From the NCBI RefSeq assembly GCF_040081925.1, contig NZ_JBEBMF010000002.1, forward strand, positions 1,302,001 to 1,366,000: a stretch of 64,000 bases of DNA. The letters run 5' to 3'. The first letter of the stretch is position 1. Every line of letters starts with the position of its first letter. Position numbers and translations under genes: made by a program. Under the pieces are notes generated by a model. It saw nothing but the letters and a program-made list of their open reading frames with translations, made no database searches and was not told where the DNA came from. This stretch comes from Mesorhizobium_K quangtriensis (GTDB lineage Bacteria > Pseudomonadota > Alphaproteobacteria > Rhizobiales > Rhizobiaceae). Shown here one piece after another: positions 26,036-35,235 of this stretch.

Positions 26036-26878
26036 ATGAACACCGATTTCACGATCCGTTATGCCGTCGACCCGCAAGCGGCCGCAGCCATGGCGACGGA
26101 CGAGCTGCGCAGCCATTTCCATATCAGTGACCTGTTCATTCCGGGACGCGTCAATCTGATCTACACGCACTATGATCGCATGATCGTGGGCGGCATCGTG
26201 CCGGAAGACACCGCACTCGACCTGACGGCCATCAAGCCGACCGGCACGAAAAACTTCCTCGACCGCCGCGAACTCATTGCGGTGAACATCGGTGGACCTG
26301 GCGCGGTCGAGGCCGATGGCGAGACGTACGTCCTTGAAGCGCGCGACATGATCTATATCGGCATGGGGACAAAATCGATCCGTTTCACGTCGAGCAATGC
26401 CGCTTTGCCGGCAAAGTTCTATCTGCTCAGCGCACCGGCCCACAAGACCTATCCGACAAAGCTGATCCGCATCGGCGACGCCCAGCGCATGGATATCGGA
26501 AGCCGAAATACGTCGAACGAACGCTCGGTGTTCAAGTTCATTCATCCGGAAGGCGTTCAGACCTGCCAGCTAGTCGTCGGCATGACGCAGCTTGCCGAGG
26601 GCTCCGTGTGGAACACCATGCCCGTTCATACCCATGATCGCCGCATGGAGGTCTATCTATACTTCGATCTCGCCGACACGGCCTGCGTCTTCCATTTCAT
26701 CGGCGAGCCCGACGAGACGCGGCACCTCGTGATGAAGAACGAGGAGGCGGCGCTCTCGCCGCCATGGTCGATCCACTCCGGTGCGGGAACGTCGAACTAT
26801 GCCTTCATCTGGGCCATGGCCGGCGACAATGTCGACTACGCCGACATCGACCCGGTGACGCTGGACACGTTGCGATGA
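26036..26878 (+). CDS. kduI: 5-keto-4-deoxyuronate isomerase
   Basis: This 280-residue cupin isomerase acts on 5-dehydro-4-deoxy-D-glucuronate from pectin or alginate-like uronates. Zinc ligands lie in NTMPVHTHDRRMEVYLYFDL (His-x-His and Glu), and the C-terminal HSGAGTSNYAFIWAM is a family mark. The ATG at 26036 has GTGGAGG before it; a longer frame from 25781 runs over msrB and is rejected. Its stop overlaps the start of uxuB (ATGA). In E. coli KduI can also take over uronate isomerisation, which would suit this operon because uxaC is missing here. Confidence 0.93.
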   Translation: MNTDFTIRYAVDPQAAAAMATDELRSHFHISDLFIPGRVNLIYTHYDRMIVGGIVPEDTALDLTAIKPTGTKNFLDRRELIAVNIGGPGAVEADGETYVLEARDMIYIGMGTKSIRFTSSNAALPAKFYLLSAPAHKTYPTKLIRIGDAQRMDIGSRNTSNERSVFKFIHPEGVQTCQLVVGMTQLAEGSVWNTMPVHTHDRRMEVYLYFDLADTACVFHFIGEPDETRHLVMKNEEAALSPPWSIHSGAGTSNYAFIWAMAGDNVDYADIDPVTLDTLR

Positions 26879-28353
26879 CGGACCGGCTATCGAACAAGAC
26901 GCTCGGAACGCTGCCGTCCTCAGTGGATGTTCCCCGCTATGACCGAACGACGGTCACGCCGGGCCTCGTGCATCTCGGCGTTGGCGCATTTCATCGGGCT
27001 CATCAGGCGGCTTATGTCGACGATTGCATTGCCGCCGGCGAAACCAGTTGGGGTATCATTGGTGCGTCGCTGCAAAGCGCCTCGACCTACGATGCGCTGG
27101 ATCCGCAGGACGGCCTCTACACGCTGGCAGAACGCGGCAGCGGCGGCGAGCGATTGAGGGCCATCGGTTCTATCCAGCAGATGCTGGTCGCGCCGCATCA
27201 TCCCGCGAAATTGCTCGACGCCCTGACCGACCCACGCGTCCGCATAGTCACGCTGACGATCACCGAGAAGGCTTATTTGCGGAATGCCGCTGGAGGTCTA
27301 GACGCCGACCATCCCGGCATTCTGGCCGATCTGGCAGCCCCCTCACACCCTCAGACCGCACACGGATTTCTGGTCGAGGCGCTGGCGCGGCGACGCGACG
27401 CCGGTACGCAACCCTTCACGATCCTCTCCTGCGATAATCTCCCGTCGAACGGCGCGACGCTGCACCGGCTGCTGGTGCAGTTTGCAGAGATACGCGACCG
27501 TGAGCTGGCAAAGCATGTCGCAGGCGTAGCCTGTCCGTCGAGCATGGTTGATCGGATCGTGCCGGCAACCACTGACGCCGACCGGCAGCGCGTCTCGGCA
27601 ATTCTGGGGGTGGAGGACGCTTGGCCGATCATGACCGAACCATTCTCCCAATGGGTGATAGAGGACAATTTCCCTGCAGGCCGGCCGCAGTGGGAAAAGT
27701 TCGGCGTCGAGATGGTGCGCGATGTGGGTCCTTTCGAGGAGATGAAGCTACGCCTCCTGAACGGCGCGCACTCATCGATCGCCTATCTTGGGCTTCTCGC
27801 CGGCCACGAGACGGTAGCGAAATCATTCGGCGATCCACGGATCCGCAGCTTCGTCCAGGCGCTATGGTCGGAAGCGAAAACGACCTTGCCTGCCGATGCG
27901 GGCCTCGACACAGAAAGCTACGTCACGGCGCTGACCAAGCGTTTCGACAACACGGCGCTGGCGCATCGTACCGCCCAGATCGCAAACGACGGAAGCCAGA
28001 AACTGCCGCAGCGCATAATTGGCTCAGCGATTGATCGACTTGAGACGGGAAATAGCGCCGAACACCTGATGTTGACCGTGGCCGCCTGGATCCGCGCCGC
28101 CGAATTGCGAGGCACGGAGTTGCCGGCAGGCCACTTCACCGACCCGCTCGACAGCAAGCTCGCAGACGTCGCGCGCACAGGCGGCAGTGCCGTCGAAACC
28201 GTAGAAGCTATATTCGATCTCGCCGGATTGTCTGATGGTAGCTTCCACCGCCCGGCACTTGAAGCGATGGTGGCCGGTCATCTCGACCTGCTCCGCATCA
28301 TAGGCGTTGAAGCGACCCTCGCCCAATTCGAAGCAGGAAGGACATCCCATTGA
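26875..28353 (+). CDS. uxuB: D-mannonate oxidoreductase (fructuronate reductase)
   Basis: This 492-residue long-chain mannitol-dehydrogenase family enzyme interconverts D-fructuronate and D-mannonate with NAD(H). The N-terminal VHLGVGAFHRAHQAAYVDD, the nucleotide region VRIVTLTITEKAY and the catalytic-lysine helix region MKLRLLNGAHSSIAYLG are typical. Context with kduI and uxuA favours UxuB over mannitol 2-dehydrogenase. Its ATG overlaps the kduI stop and its stop overlaps the uxuA TTG start, so all three are translated in close order. Confidence 0.9.
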   Translation: MTDRLSNKTLGTLPSSVDVPRYDRTTVTPGLVHLGVGAFHRAHQAAYVDDCIAAGETSWGIIGASLQSASTYDALDPQDGLYTLAERGSGGERLRAIGSIQQMLVAPHHPAKLLDALTDPRVRIVTLTITEKAYLRNAAGGLDADHPGILADLAAPSHPQTAHGFLVEALARRRDAGTQPFTILSCDNLPSNGATLHRLLVQFAEIRDRELAKHVAGVACPSSMVDRIVPATTDADRQRVSAILGVEDAWPIMTEPFSQWVIEDNFPAGRPQWEKFGVEMVRDVGPFEEMKLRLLNGAHSSIAYLGLLAGHETVAKSFGDPRIRSFVQALWSEAKTTLPADAGLDTESYVTALTKRFDNTALAHRTAQIANDGSQKLPQRIIGSAIDRLETGNSAEHLMLTVAAWIRAAELRGTELPAGHFTDPLDSKLADVARTGGSAVETVEAIFDLAGLSDGSFHRPALEAMVAGHLDLLRIIGVEATLAQFEAGRTSH

Positions 28354-29528
28354 AACAGACATGGCGCTGGTTCGGCCCAGACGATTCGGTCCTCCTGTCG
28401 CATGTGCGTCAGGCCGGAGCGACAGGCGTCGTAACAGCTCTGCACCACCTTAATGACGGGCGCATCTGGCCAGCGGAAGAGATCGCCACACGCAAGGCGC
28501 TCGTCGAGGAGGCGGGCCTGACCTGGTCCGTGGTCGAGAGCGTGATCGTCCACGAGGACGTCAAGACGCGAACCGGGCGTTACCGCGAGTTGATCGACAA
28601 CTACAAGGCCTCAATCCGCAACCTGTCGAAGGCTGGCATCCGGACGATCTGCTACAATTTCATGGCGATCACCGATTGGACGCGAACCGACCTCGATTAT
28701 CCCATGTGGCACGGCGGTACCGCTCTGCGGTTCGATATCGTTGATTTTTGTGCTTATGATGTTCTGGTTCTAAAACGAGAAGGCGCGGAGGCTGACCATC
28801 CGGCGGAGCGCATCGCAGCGGCCAGGACGCGACACGCTGCGATGAGCGAGAGCGCCGTTGCGAAGCTTGAAGCAAACCTGATCGGCTGGGTGCCTGCACG
28901 CGAGTTCGTCCACGACCGCGAAGGGTTCCGCCGCGTGCTCGACGTCTATCGCGACGTGACGCCGGAAGGTTTTCGCGAAAACCTGTTCACCTTGCTGCGC
29001 GAGATCATTCCTGTGGCCGAGGAAGCTGGTGTGAAGATGGCGATCCACCCGGACGATCCGCCCTTCCCGCTTTTCGGACTGCCGCGAATCGTGAAGGACG
29101 CGGATGACGCCGCGGCCATTCTGGCAGCCTGTCCGTCGCCCTCGAACGGACTGACGCTCTGCACCGGGTCCTACGGCGCGAATCCGCGAAACGACCTGCC
29201 CGAAATGGCACGGCGCTTCGGCCCGCAAATCCATTTTGCCCATCTGCGCAATGTCACGAAAGAACCAGACGGCTCGTTCCACGAAGCCGAACATTTGGAA
29301 GGCGACACGGACATGGTTGCCGTCGTCGATGCCTTGCTCGCCGAAGAGAAGCGCCGCAAGGCAGCGGGGACTGAAGACTGGGAAATTCCGATGCGGCCCG
29401 ATCACGGCCACGCGATCGTCGACGACATCGGCAAGAAGGTGAATCCCGGCTATTCCTGTATCGGCAGGCTGAAAGGGCTGGCGGAATTGCGCGGGATAAT
29501 GCGCACCCTTGAAACATTGAGGAGCTAG
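28350..29528 (+). CDS. uxuA: Mannonate dehydratase
   Basis: This 392-residue enzyme dehydrates D-mannonate to 2-keto-3-deoxygluconate using Fe2+ or Mn2+. The start is an unusual TTG overlapping the uxuB stop: the N-terminus KQTWRWFGPDD aligns with E. coli UxuA, and AGGAAGG lies upstream, so no later ATG is acceptable. Active-site segments include MAIHPDDPPFPLFGLPRI, IHFAHLRNV and the terminal RPDHGHAIVDD. It is the last gene of the uronate operon. The kdgK and kdgA genes for the next steps are not in the window. Confidence 0.95.
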   Translation: MKQTWRWFGPDDSVLLSHVRQAGATGVVTALHHLNDGRIWPAEEIATRKALVEEAGLTWSVVESVIVHEDVKTRTGRYRELIDNYKASIRNLSKAGIRTICYNFMAITDWTRTDLDYPMWHGGTALRFDIVDFCAYDVLVLKREGAEADHPAERIAAARTRHAAMSESAVAKLEANLIGWVPAREFVHDREGFRRVLDVYRDVTPEGFRENLFTLLREIIPVAEEAGVKMAIHPDDPPFPLFGLPRIVKDADDAAAILAACPSPSNGLTLCTGSYGANPRNDLPEMARRFGPQIHFAHLRNVTKEPDGSFHEAEHLEGDTDMVAVVDALLAEEKRRKAAGTEDWEIPMRPDHGHAIVDDIGKKVNPGYSCIGRLKGLAELRGIMRTLETLRS

Positions 29529-29624
29529 GGACGTCGGCCACCAAGGTCGCCCGACGCTCTCTCCTGCCGTCATTGATCGATTTCGGGAATCTTTTTTCGA
29601 AGTGCGGCTTGTCGCCCTTGTGGT

Positions 29625-29648
29625 CTTGTTATACCTTTGTTCAACAAG
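29625..29648. promoter_or_regulatory. candidate operator upstream of ABC importer
   Basis: CTTGTT...AACAAG encloses the odd palindrome TTGTTCAACAA (29637-29647) in the 295-bp spacer between uxuA and the importer operon. It may bind the operon's TetR protein or a uronate GntR regulator. The spacer holds no convincing gene. Confidence 0.35.
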
Positions 29649-29823
29649 AACAGGGGAGCCGGCACAGGTGATAAAAACCAAGTGCCCAGACGTGATTGGA
29701 GCGATTGATCCCGGCTGGATGATGTCGAGCTGCGGCATGTGTATCGCCGCCACGCCCTGGCGAATTACGATCGCTGTCCCGCGACGCATCAGGCGCGATT
29801 TCGCCTGAGGAGGACCGGGGACC

Positions 29824-30774
29824 ATGCTGACATACGCGGTCAAGCGCATCGGTCTCGGTCTCCTCATCCTCGTCTTCGTCATGGTCACCATGTATGCGGC
29901 GGTGTTTCTGGTACCCGGGGACCCTGCAACGGTGGCGCTCGGTCCCCGCGCAACGCCCGAACTGAAACGCCTGCTGACCGAGCGGATGGGTCTCGACCAA
30001 CCCGTGTGGTGGCAGATCATCGAGTTCTTCCGCAACGCGCTGACCGGCAATCTTGGCTACGACGTCTGGTCAAACCGCCCGGTCGCGACGTTGGTGCTGG
30101 AGGCCCTGCCCAACACGTTGATCCTCGGAACGACGGCCTTGATGACCGCCCTCATCATCGGCGTGCCTCTAGGTTGCCTAGCCGTCGTGAAGCGCGGCAC
30201 AATCTCAGACCATCTGATAGGCGTGCTTTCGGTCGCGGTGATCGCCGTCCCCTCTTTCGTGGTCGCGATCTATTCGCTGCTGCTGTTTTCCGTGACACTG
30301 CGCTGGCTCCCGGCAATCGGCGCGGGGGAAGCTGGCGACATAGGCAGCCAGGTGCGCGCGCTGATCCTGCCGGCGCTGGCGATTGCGCTGGGCTGGATCG
30401 GCTACATCTCGCGCATGGTTCGCGCTTCCATGATGGAGGTCATGAACGAGCCACATATCCGCACCGCACGATCGTTCGGACTGCCGGAGTGGAAGATCGT
30501 TTCCAAATACGCGTTGCGGATCGCCATCATCCCGACCATCTCGCTGGTCGCGGTCGGGCTCGGCGGCATCCTGTCCAGCGCCGTTTTCGTGGAGGCCGTT
30601 TTCTCGCGGCCGGGTATAGGCAAGCTGATCACCGACGCGGTCAACACCCGCAACTATCCGGTCGTCATGGGTACGGTCCTGATGATGACGGCAATCTATG
30701 TGTCGATAACGATCGCCGCCGATCTCCTGATCGCACGGCTCGATCCGAGGGTTCGCGATGTCTTCCGTGGCTGA
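29824..30774 (+). CDS. PepT-family ABC permease, DppB type
   Basis: This 316-residue inner-membrane permease has six helices. The N-terminus LTYAVKRIGLGLLILVFVMVT and the loop VPGDPATVALGPRATPEL are typical of DppB/OppB. The cytoplasmic EAA loop contains FGLPEWKIVSKYALRIA, which contacts the ATPases. Together with the next four genes it forms a complete importer of the dipeptide/oligopeptide/nickel class. Such systems in rhizobia also import oligosaccharides and opines, so a uronate oligomer is possible given the upstream operon, but that is inference from position only. Confidence 0.9.
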   Translation: MLTYAVKRIGLGLLILVFVMVTMYAAVFLVPGDPATVALGPRATPELKRLLTERMGLDQPVWWQIIEFFRNALTGNLGYDVWSNRPVATLVLEALPNTLILGTTALMTALIIGVPLGCLAVVKRGTISDHLIGVLSVAVIAVPSFVVAIYSLLLFSVTLRWLPAIGAGEAGDIGSQVRALILPALAIALGWIGYISRMVRASMMEVMNEPHIRTARSFGLPEWKIVSKYALRIAIIPTISLVAVGLGGILSSAVFVEAVFSRPGIGKLITDAVNTRNYPVVMGTVLMMTAIYVSITIAADLLIARLDPRVRDVFRG

Positions 30775-31645
30775 ACTCGGCGCCTCGAACCCGGACCGAC
30801 TACGTTTCCCGCGCTTGCGGGCGATGATGAGCGATCCCGTGATCGCGATCGCCGTTCTGCTGGTCGCGGGATTCTTCATCACGGCAGCCTTTGCGCCATG
30901 GATCGCCCCTTACTCGCCGACCAAGATTGATGTGCTGAACAAGCTTCAGCCTCCTTCCGCCGCACACTGGTTCGGTACGGATCACCTCGGTCGTGACCTT
31001 CTGTCGCGCGTGATCTTTGGCGCGCGCACGGCCTTGATGATTGCCATCGTCTCCGTCGCGATCGCCGGCTTGATCGGCCTGCTCCTCGGCCTGATCGCGG
31101 GATACGGACCGCGGTGGCTGGACGGCATCCTGGTCCTGACATTCGACAGCCTGAATTCACTGCCGATGATCATGTTTGCGCTGGCCATCATCACGGTTAT
31201 GGGCGCAGGCACCGGAACGCTGATCCTGGTGATCGCCATGACATCGTTTCCCAGCTATGCGCGGCTGATCCGGGCGCAGACGCTTGCGCTGAAGAACAGT
31301 GACTACATCGTTGCCGAGCGGCTGCTCGATGCCAGCCCGCCGAGGATCCTGTTCATCCATCTGCTGCCCAATGTGATCGGCCCGCTGATCATCCTGCTTT
31401 CCATGGATATTCCGGTGGTGATCATGGTCGAGGCGGGCCTGAGCTTCCTCGGCCTTGGGGTCAGGCCGCCGACCCCCTCCTGGGGATCGATCCTCTATGA
31501 CGGCTACACCTCCATCCGCTCCGCGCCCTACATGGTCATCTTTGGCGGACTGCCGCTGGTGCTCGCGACGCTCGGCTTCACCTTCCTCGGCGAAGGGCTT
31601 CGCGATTATCTCGACCCACGCATGAAAGTGGGGCGGCCGGCATGA
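30758..31645 (+). CDS. PepT-family ABC permease, DppC type
   Basis: This 295-residue partner permease overlaps the DppB-type gene by 17 nt. It carries the N-terminal OppC-N domain (helix at about residues 26-50) and the segment APYSPTKIDVLNKLQPPS. HWFGTDHLGRDLLSRVIFGAR is a hallmark of DppC. The EAA loop includes LLDASPPRILFIHLLPNV. It forms a heterodimer with the preceding protein in the inner membrane. Its stop overlaps the next ATPase start (ATGA). Confidence 0.92.
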   Translation: MSSVAELGASNPDRLRFPRLRAMMSDPVIAIAVLLVAGFFITAAFAPWIAPYSPTKIDVLNKLQPPSAAHWFGTDHLGRDLLSRVIFGARTALMIAIVSVAIAGLIGLLLGLIAGYGPRWLDGILVLTFDSLNSLPMIMFALAIITVMGAGTGTLILVIAMTSFPSYARLIRAQTLALKNSDYIVAERLLDASPPRILFIHLLPNVIGPLIILLSMDIPVVIMVEAGLSFLGLGVRPPTPSWGSILYDGYTSIRSAPYMVIFGGLPLVLATLGFTFLGEGLRDYLDPRMKVGRPA

Positions 31646-32607
31646 CGGCGTCGCTCTCGGTTGAAAATCTCAGCGTCCGCTACCGGACGCCGCAAGGTCC
31701 GGTCCACGCATTGCGCCATGTCGACATAGAAGCGAGGCCGGGCGAGGTCATCGGCATCGTCGGCGAGAGCGGCTGCGGCAAGTCCACGCTGGTGACCGCG
31801 CTGGCGAACCTGCTTCCCGCCAATGCGTCGGTCGACGGTTCGATCCGCTACGGCGCGCTCGACCTAACGGGGCTGGACGAACGCCATCGGCGGGCTCTGC
31901 GCGGCGACGAGATAGCGCTCGTGGGCCAGGACCCCATGACTGCCTTCAATCCAGTACTGACGATCGGCGACCAGCTCGTCGACTTCCAGCATCACCGCAA
32001 GCACATCGGCCGCGCCGAGAAGAAGAAGCGGATTGCCGAGATGCTGGCGAGGGTCGGCATCTCCGACGCCGAGCGGCGCATGGCGAGCTACCCACACGAG
32101 CTGTCCGGAGGCATGCGCCAGCGCGTGGCGATCGCGGCCGCCCTGTTGACCGATCCGGGGCTTCTCATTGCCGACGAGCCGACGACCGCGCTCGACGTCA
32201 CCATGGAGGCGCAGATCATCCACCTTCTGCGGGAGTTGAGGCGAGAATACAACGGGGTAATCATCGTAGTCTCGCATCACCTCGGCGTCATCGCAGAACT
32301 CTGCGACCGGGTCTATGTGATGTATGCCGGAGAGGTGGTGGAAAGCGGCGATGTTGATGTTATCTTCCACGATGCGCGCCATCCCTACACGCGCGCGCTT
32401 CTGTCGTGCGACCCGGCGCGGTTCCACGAACGGCTGGACAGTCTGCCGACCATTCCTGGGTCGCTGCCCAACCTGACCCAGTTGCCGACCGGTTGTGTTT
32501 ATGCTGCCCGCTGCGCGATCTGCTTCGAGCCATGTCTGGCTCATCCACCACCGACCGTACACCTGTCGGCCGGCCATACCGTGCGTTGCCATGGAGCAGG
32601 CGCATGA
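31642..32607 (+). CDS. PepT-family ABC ATPase, DppD type
   Basis: This 321-residue ATPase has Walker A GESGCGKST, signature LSGGMRQRVAIAAA, Walker B LLIADEPTTALD and the C-terminal oligopeptide-transporter extension with clustered cysteines (CVYAARCAICFEPCLAH). Those cysteines may bind an iron-sulfur cluster, as reported for DppD relatives. It energises import together with the next gene. Start and stop both overlap neighbours by four bases, so the operon is tightly coupled. Confidence 0.93.
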   Translation: MTASLSVENLSVRYRTPQGPVHALRHVDIEARPGEVIGIVGESGCGKSTLVTALANLLPANASVDGSIRYGALDLTGLDERHRRALRGDEIALVGQDPMTAFNPVLTIGDQLVDFQHHRKHIGRAEKKKRIAEMLARVGISDAERRMASYPHELSGGMRQRVAIAAALLTDPGLLIADEPTTALDVTMEAQIIHLLRELRREYNGVIIVVSHHLGVIAELCDRVYVMYAGEVVESGDVDVIFHDARHPYTRALLSCDPARFHERLDSLPTIPGSLPNLTQLPTGCVYAARCAICFEPCLAHPPPTVHLSAGHTVRCHGAGA

Positions 32608-33662
32608 GCCCCATCATTGCAACCGAAGACCTGTCGGTCACCTTTGCGCGGCGCAGGCTGTCCGATCGCCTGCTCGGCCTGTCGCCACCACCCGAATTCA
32701 ACATTCTCGACAAGGTCAGCGTCGCCCTAATGCCCGGCGAGACGCTCGGCCTCGTTGGCGAGTCCGGCTCCGGCAAGACGACGCTGGCACGCACCATGCT
32801 CGGGCTGAACCGGGCGAGCGAAGGCGAAATCCGCTTCGAGGGCCGGACGGTAAAGACGGAATCCGACTTCCGGGTCGTGCGGCGCAAGTCCGCCATGATG
32901 TTTCAGGATCCGGTTGCCTCGCTCAGCCCACGCCAGAGGGTGGGGTCGCTGCTCACGGAACCGTTTGTGATCCGGGGCATGACGATGTCCGACCGCAAGG
33001 CGACGGCAAAGGCGCTGCTCGCTCAAGTCGGATTGCCCACATCCTTTGTCGATCGCTATCCGCACGAACTCTCGGGAGGTCAGGCCCGGCGCATCGGCGT
33101 CGCCCGCGCGCTGGCGCTAAAACCCAGCCTCCTCATCGCCGACGAACCGACGGCCGGCCTCGACGTCTCGGTACAGGGCGACATCCTTAACCTGGTCGGC
33201 GAGCTCAAGCGGGAACTGGGCTTCGCCTCGATGATCGTCACCCACAATCTGGCAATGGTCAGGCATGTCAGCGATCGTCTCGCGATCATGTATCTCGGGC
33301 GTCTGGTCGAGACAGGTCCGACACAGGACGTGTTCGACGCGCCGCTGCATCCCTACACGGCTTCGCTGATCAAGTCTGAACCGGTTCCAGATCCGCGCAG
33401 GCGGCGCGAAAGCCTCGCCATCAAGGGTGAAATCCCGAGCGTCTTCCGCCGACCGCTGGGCTGCGAATTTCACACGCGATGCCCATTCGCCCGCGAACTT
33501 TGCCGCACCGTCACGCCTGCCTATCGCACGCTGGTGGGTAACCGGACGGTGCGATGTCATTTCCCGCTGGAGAACCGCGGGCAAGAACCGGAGGTGCTGA
33601 CCGGCGCCTTCGCAAACTCAAGGGGAAAGAAACATGATCAGGTGGAATACAGATCGACGTAA
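32604..33662 (+). CDS. PepT-family ABC ATPase, DppF type
   Basis: This 352-residue second ATPase begins MSPIIATEDLSVTFARRRL. Walker A is GESGSGKTT, the signature is LSGGQARRIGVARA, Walker B is LLIADEPTAGLD, and the C-terminal CEFHTRCPFARELC cysteines are present. I use the ATG at 32604 that overlaps the DppD-type stop; the earlier frame start at 32406 would lie inside that gene. The 3' end runs 29 nt into the binding-protein gene, an unusually long overlap for this operon. Confidence 0.92.
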   Translation: MSPIIATEDLSVTFARRRLSDRLLGLSPPPEFNILDKVSVALMPGETLGLVGESGSGKTTLARTMLGLNRASEGEIRFEGRTVKTESDFRVVRRKSAMMFQDPVASLSPRQRVGSLLTEPFVIRGMTMSDRKATAKALLAQVGLPTSFVDRYPHELSGGQARRIGVARALALKPSLLIADEPTAGLDVSVQGDILNLVGELKRELGFASMIVTHNLAMVRHVSDRLAIMYLGRLVETGPTQDVFDAPLHPYTASLIKSEPVPDPRRRRESLAIKGEIPSVFRRPLGCEFHTRCPFARELCRTVTPAYRTLVGNRTVRCHFPLENRGQEPEVLTGAFANSRGKKHDQVEYRST

Positions 33663-35196
33663 ATTCCTCAAAGCGGCTGGCGCGCTCGGCGCGGCTGCTG
33701 CGCTGAAGCCCGGCTTCGCATGGTCGGCAGACGGCGACACGCTGCGCATCCGCATGGAAGGCGATCTTCAGGTGCTCGACCCGGCCTTCATGATTGGCGC
33801 GATCGAGGATGTCATCATGCGCGGCATCTATGTGTCGCTCAATCGCCTTGGAGACCTTCGGGAAGGTTCGCCTTGGTCGCCCTGGGGCGCCGAGACGATC
33901 GAACAGAAGGAGCCGAGGACCATCGCCTTTAAACTGATAGATGGGTTGAAGTGGACGAACGGCTTCGGTCCGGTCACCGCCGAGGACGTGAAATTCTCCT
34001 ACGAACGGGTCGCGAACCCCGACAATGCATCGCCATGGGCCTATCAGTTCGAACAGCTCGACCATGTCGAGGTGATCGACGAACGCAACGGCCTCATTCA
34101 CCTCAAGAACCCGTTCCAGCCAATCTACGTCGTGGCGCTGCCCTATTACGGCGGTCATATCATTTCAAAGGCAGCAACGGAGAAGGCCGGCGGCAAATAC
34201 ACCACCGAGGTTCCCGCGACCTGCGGCCCCTATCTCTTCACCAGCTGGGAGCAGAAACAGAAGGTCACGCTGACCGCGAACCCAGACTGGCCGGGTCCGA
34301 AGCCCGACTTCGCCAAGGTGGAAATATACGTCGTGGCGGACGACCAGGCAGCGCAGCTTGCGTACGAAGCGGACGCGTTCGACTACACTAAGATCGCGGT
34401 TTCCGAGGCTGCCGCCGTTAAGGCTTCCCCGCCGCCGGACACCACGCTCGTCGAGGCACAATCGACCCGGTATCAATGGCTGAGCATCAACATGTTGAGC
34501 CCGAGGCTGCAGGATATCCGGGTACGGCAGGCTGTGCAGCACGGCATCGATGTGAGCCAGATCCTGACCGGCGTTTATAACGACCTCGTACCGCGCTCCA
34601 CTGGCGTGGTGCAGCCGGGAACGCCGTTCGCGCGCCCCGCCAACCTGATCCCGGGCGGTGACTACGAAAAGGCTGCAGCACTCATTGCCGAAGCCGGAGC
34701 AAGCGACGTGACGCTGACCCTGACCGTCATGAACGATTCCCAGCGCACCGCGATCGCGCAGATCATGCAGGCAAGCCTCGAGCAGGCCGGCATCAAGGTC
34801 GAAATCCAGCCTTTGGACGAGGCGGCCTATTGGGGCGTCGGCGACAAGACACAGGGCGACGGCTACAAGAATATCGATCTGGTGCTGATGGATTTCGCCG
34901 GCGGCGTCGATCCCTCCGAAAACCTGGTCTGGTTCCGGCCCGACCAGATCGGCGTCTACAACTGGTCGGGCTTCGACAGCCCGGAATACGAAGCCAGCTA
35001 TCAGCAGATTGTCACGGAGACCGACGAGGCCAAGCGGGTCGAGCTTTCCAGGCGGATGGAGACGCTGATGGAGGAATCGGGCGGCTTCATTTTCATATGT
35101 CACCAGCCACTCACGCTGATCCACAGGAACGCGTTCGAACCGCTCATCTACCCGGACGGACATCCCAATCCGGTGCTGTTCAAGAAGAAGGCGTGA
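33634..35196 (+). CDS. PepT-family periplasmic binding protein, Tat-exported
   Basis: This 520-residue family-5 solute-binding protein starts with a twin-arginine signal: DRRKFLKAAGALGAAAA then a cleavage region near FAWSADGD. Export in folded form by the Tat pathway is inferred from this. Binding-protein motifs include WTNGFGPVTAEDVKFSYERV and FDSPEYEASYQQI. It delivers the ligand to the permeases encoded just upstream. Ligand identity is not visible. The gene is the fifth of the operon, whereas many dpp operons place it first. Confidence 0.92.
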   Translation: MIRWNTDRRKFLKAAGALGAAAALKPGFAWSADGDTLRIRMEGDLQVLDPAFMIGAIEDVIMRGIYVSLNRLGDLREGSPWSPWGAETIEQKEPRTIAFKLIDGLKWTNGFGPVTAEDVKFSYERVANPDNASPWAYQFEQLDHVEVIDERNGLIHLKNPFQPIYVVALPYYGGHIISKAATEKAGGKYTTEVPATCGPYLFTSWEQKQKVTLTANPDWPGPKPDFAKVEIYVVADDQAAQLAYEADAFDYTKIAVSEAAAVKASPPPDTTLVEAQSTRYQWLSINMLSPRLQDIRVRQAVQHGIDVSQILTGVYNDLVPRSTGVVQPGTPFARPANLIPGGDYEKAAALIAEAGASDVTLTLTVMNDSQRTAIAQIMQASLEQAGIKVEIQPLDEAAYWGVGDKTQGDGYKNIDLVLMDFAGGVDPSENLVWFRPDQIGVYNWSGFDSPEYEASYQQIVTETDEAKRVELSRRMETLMEESGGFIFICHQPLTLIHRNAFEPLIYPDGHPNPVLFKKKA

Positions 35197-35235
35197 GGCG
35201 TGGACACGAAGCATGTCATGCTGTAGCCGAAGCCG

